DNA of 64,000 bases from Acidimicrobiia bacterium (GTDB lineage Bacteria; Actinomycetota; Acidimicrobiia; Acidimicrobiales; SKKL01): assembly GCA_041676705.1 (NCBI GenBank), contig JBAYRL010000002.1, positions 62,001 through 126,000 of the forward strand. Direction: 5' to 3'. Each line of letters opens with the position of its first letter. The first letter of the stretch is position 1. Below, piece by piece: positions 61,922-64,000 of this stretch. Position numbers and translations under genes: made by a program. Below the pieces are notes generated by a model. That model saw only the letters and a program-made list of their open reading frames with translations, did no database searches and was not told where the DNA came from.

Positions 61922-62968
61922 ATGAGCAACAAGACTATTGCTGGCAATTTCTTTGAAGATTTCGCAATCGGGCAGGTGCTCGAACACGCCACACCGCGCA
62001 CGATTACTAGTGGCGATGTTTCGCTGTACACCGCTCTGTACGGCCCCCGTTTCGCAGCGAATTCATCCGATGAGTTCGCCCGTTCCTTGGGTTTTCCACA
62101 AGCGCCGATTGACGATTTCCTGGCTTTCCACATGGTTTTTGGTAAGACCGTGCCCGATGTGTCGCTAAACGCCGTGGCCAACTTGGGTTATGCCAACGGC
62201 CGCTTTGGGGCTCCTGTCTATCCGGGCGACACAGTTAGCACCACCTCCACGGTGACCGGCTTGAAAGAAAACTCGAACGGCAAGACCGGTGTCGTCTATG
62301 TGAACTCGGTTGGTCGCAACCAAAACGGCGAGATGGTGCTCGACTACACCCGTTGGGTCATGGTGCACAAGGGTGATCTAGACGCCATGACACCCGAGCC
62401 AATCGTGCCTAATTTGCCCGAGACGGTAGCCACCGCCGAGCTGGTTCTGCCCGAGGTTTCCATGGCCAACTACAACTATTTATTGGCTGGTTCACCATTT
62501 CGGTGGGGCGACTATGAAGTGGGCGAAAAGATTGATCACGTCGATGGCATGACCATCGAAGAAGCTGAACACATGTTGGCCACGCGTCTATACCAAAACA
62601 CTGCCAAGGTTCACTTCGATCAGTACGCTGCCAATAGCGGCCGCTTCCAACGCCGTTTGATCTATGGTGGCCACATTATTTCTTTGGCTCGGGCGCTTTC
62701 TTTCAACGGTCTAGCTAACGCCTTCAAAGTTTTGGCCATTAACGCTGGCTCTCACTCGAACCCAACCTTCGCTGGTGACACCATCTACGCCTACAGCGAG
62801 GTGCTAGAGCAAATAGAACTCGATTCTTCAGATCTAGGTGCGCTGCGTTTGCGTTTGGTGGCCACAAAGGATCATCCGGCCGCTGATTTCCCACTTCGTG
62901 GTGAAGATGGCAAGTACGATCCCGCTGTCGTGCTCGACCTAGATTACACGGTGGCGCTGCCCCGTTGA
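61922..62968 (+). CDS. mch: Mesaconyl-CoA hydratase (double hot-dog MaoC family)
   Basis: The sequence (GNFFEDFAIGQVLEHATPRTITSGDVSLYTALYG, then FHMVFGKTVPDVSLNAVANLGYANGRF and KTGVVYVNSVGRNQNGEMVLDYTRWVMV) strongly resembles mesaconyl-CoA hydratase of the ethylmalonyl-CoA pathway. That enzyme turns mesaconyl-CoA into beta-methylmalyl-CoA during growth on acetate or C1 compounds. Two hot-dog domains make up the 348 residues, the family's usual size. No other gene of the pathway is in view, so function in that route is inferred from similarity. TACGGT lies eight bases upstream of the ATG. Confidence 0.85.
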   Translation: MSNKTIAGNFFEDFAIGQVLEHATPRTITSGDVSLYTALYGPRFAANSSDEFARSLGFPQAPIDDFLAFHMVFGKTVPDVSLNAVANLGYANGRFGAPVYPGDTVSTTSTVTGLKENSNGKTGVVYVNSVGRNQNGEMVLDYTRWVMVHKGDLDAMTPEPIVPNLPETVATAELVLPEVSMANYNYLLAGSPFRWGDYEVGEKIDHVDGMTIEEAEHMLATRLYQNTAKVHFDQYAANSGRFQRRLIYGGHIISLARALSFNGLANAFKVLAINAGSHSNPTFAGDTIYAYSEVLEQIELDSSDLGALRLRLVATKDHPAADFPLRGEDGKYDPAVVLDLDYTVALPR

Positions 62969-63095
62969 ACCGCCATTGCCACGGTAATCAGAGGCCACTC
63001 GGCGGGCGTTAGCCACCGCCAAACATGTGGGTGGTCAAGCGACTTTGTGGCAAAGCACGACCTAAAATGTCACAGCCTGTTACTAGGGTTGCGAC

Positions 63096-64000
63096 ATGGC
63101 GAAACTTGCCCCTAGCGGTACTGAATTAACCCAACACAGTCAGCGTTTTGCGCTGGTGCCAGCCGGGCCTCAGGCGTTAAACCGTCTTGGGGCCCTTATC
63201 GCCGAGCTCAAAGGCCAGAATCCACTGGCACCAGTCACCGTGGTGGTTCCGCATTCCCTGGCCGGTTTGGCGACCAGGCGTGCCCTGGCTATCCGTCCAG
63301 CTGGGGTGGTAAATGTCCGCTTCGATATTTTGCCGCGCATTGCCGATGGTTTGGCAGCCGCATCTTTGGCTGCACAAGGTCTCACCCCATTGAACAACAC
63401 TGTTCTGGCAGCCGCCGTAAGGCATGTGCTGCGCCAAGAACCCGGTATCACCTTGGCGTCGGTGGCAGCACACCCGGCCACCGAAACTGAAGTCACCCGT
63501 TTTGTGGGTATGTACAACTCACTTTCTGAGCCAGCAAAAGCCACCCTTGCCGCCCATAGTGCCACTAGCAGTGACTTAGTTAGTTTGGTGACTCGGGTGA
63601 ACCAGCACCTCGCTCATCGCTACAGCCGTCATCAAGCACTAGCGGAAGCGGCATCTCTGGTCGCAACAAGCCCTACGGCCACCGATTCGTCGAATGAGCC
63701 GGTGGTGGCCTATCTGCCCAGTTACCTAGGGCCCCACGAATTGGCCCTATACGAAGCTTGGGCAGCTGCCGATCGTCTTTGGGTAATCGCCGCCCTAACC
63801 GGCTACGCCGAGGCCGATGCCGTGCTCCGGCCGATGTTGTCGCGCTTTGAACCTTTGTTGGGTGCACCTCAGGTTGTACCAGCTGCGGCCGCTGACCAAA
63901 CGCCGAGGTTAAATGCCGCGAACGCTGCTACGAAGTTGAAACAAACTGGCTCTGCCAGTTCATCAGGCCCTGCAAACTCTTCAGAAATCGGCGTCAATGG
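63096..64000 (+). CDS. N-terminal part of an AddB-like/PD-(D/E)XK nuclease family protein (cut by window edge)
   Basis: An open frame of 301 codons runs to the window end. Its beginning (RFALVPAGPQALNRLGALIAELKGQNPLAPVTVVVPHSLAGLATRRALA) and NVRFDILPRIADGLAA match the N terminus of AddB-like helicase-nuclease proteins of actinobacteria. Walker A is absent from this part. A C-terminal RecB-type nuclease domain would be expected beyond the edge. The protein likely takes part in double-strand break resection. ATG 63096 follows TAGGGT (63084-63089) by six bases, so the transcript is likely leaderless. The last 60 residues seen are low in complexity. Confidence 0.75.
   Translation, partial: MAKLAPSGTELTQHSQRFALVPAGPQALNRLGALIAELKGQNPLAPVTVVVPHSLAGLATRRALAIRPAGVVNVRFDILPRIADGLAAASLAAQGLTPLNNTVLAAAVRHVLRQEPGITLASVAAHPATETEVTRFVGMYNSLSEPAKATLAAHSATSSDLVSLVTRVNQHLAHRYSRHQALAEAASLVATSPTATDSSNEPVVAYLPSYLGPHELALYEAWAAADRLWVIAALTGYAEADAVLRPMLSRFEPLLGAPQVVPAAAADQTPRLNAANAATKLKQTGSASSSGPANSSEIGVN

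Noticed and set aside
1..64000. CRISPR arrays, insertion sequences, rRNA genes
   Set aside because: No regularly spaced repeats, transposase frames or rRNA-like sequence were seen anywhere in the window.

Overview
The window reads as chromosomal DNA of a free-living actinobacterium, most likely of the Acidimicrobiia type. The pointers are an F420 pathway gene (fused CofG/CofH, FbiC), a mycothiol-dependent-isomerase-type DinB protein, an actinobacterial DUF3097 protein, a galU-moeA-GlpR/SepX neighbourhood like that of mycobacteria, and many genes that start directly at a leaderless promoter (TANNNT, six bases, then ATG or GTG). Base composition is moderate in GC, with one clearly AT-richer patch around the McrBC genes. 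The taxon is inference; no rRNA is present.

Layout. 1-5.7 kb: sugar phosphate and purine salvage (phosphohexomutase, purine nucleoside phosphorylase, adenosine-kinase-like PfkB protein) with several small unknown proteins. 5.7-15.7 kb: aminopeptidase N, a ferredoxin, methionine aminopeptidase with a SEC-C zinc tail at its N terminus, Sua5/TsaC, two MFS exporters, a truncated orphan Phd antitoxin and a short RNase J-like enzyme. 15.8-19 kb: an McrBC type IV restriction pair beside a tRNA-Ala(CGC). 19.1-24.1 kb: a GlpR/SepX-like membrane protein, moaC, moaA, moeA/glp, galU and plsY. 24.1-32.6 kb: a Ruc-like FmdB chaperone behind a CIRCE-like HrcA operator, a SAF protein, uppP, a PHP phosphoesterase, tldE-tldD, fbiC and an HxlR regulator. 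32.6-44.1 kb: lipoprotein, flippase, PAP2 enzyme, dxs, NfuA, enoyl-CoA hydratase, MBOAT and SGNH acyl-transfer pair, a VapBC module with a palindromic operator, and an Uup-like ABC-F ATPase. 44.1-52.7 kb: DUF3097, a secreted peptidase, a site-2 protease with CBS domains, class I aldolase, GNAT, DedA, DinB/MPI and an aldehyde dehydrogenase. 52.8-64 kb: a type IIA topoisomerase pair in A-B order, an ABC1 kinase, a divergent Glu-dehydrogenase-like protein, a ParA with a tail-anchored partner, a quinone oxidoreductase, mesaconyl-CoA hydratase and the start of an AddB-like nuclease.

Functional threads. Envelope and lipid work recurs (galU, plsY, uppP, flippase, PAP2, dxs, MBOAT/SGNH, DedA). Cofactor synthesis covers molybdopterin and F420. 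The galU-moeA-GlpR stretch may serve cell division as well as molybdenum cofactor synthesis. The most interesting observations are regulatory: a CIRCE-like element between plsY and the Ruc-like gene, a recurrent leaderless promoter layout, a 15-bp mirrored repeat carrying two divergent leaderless starts, and a palindrome over the VapB start. No wholly new gene system was recognised. Apart from the gap of about 250 bases at 51050-51302, no gene-free stretch is longer than about 200 bases.
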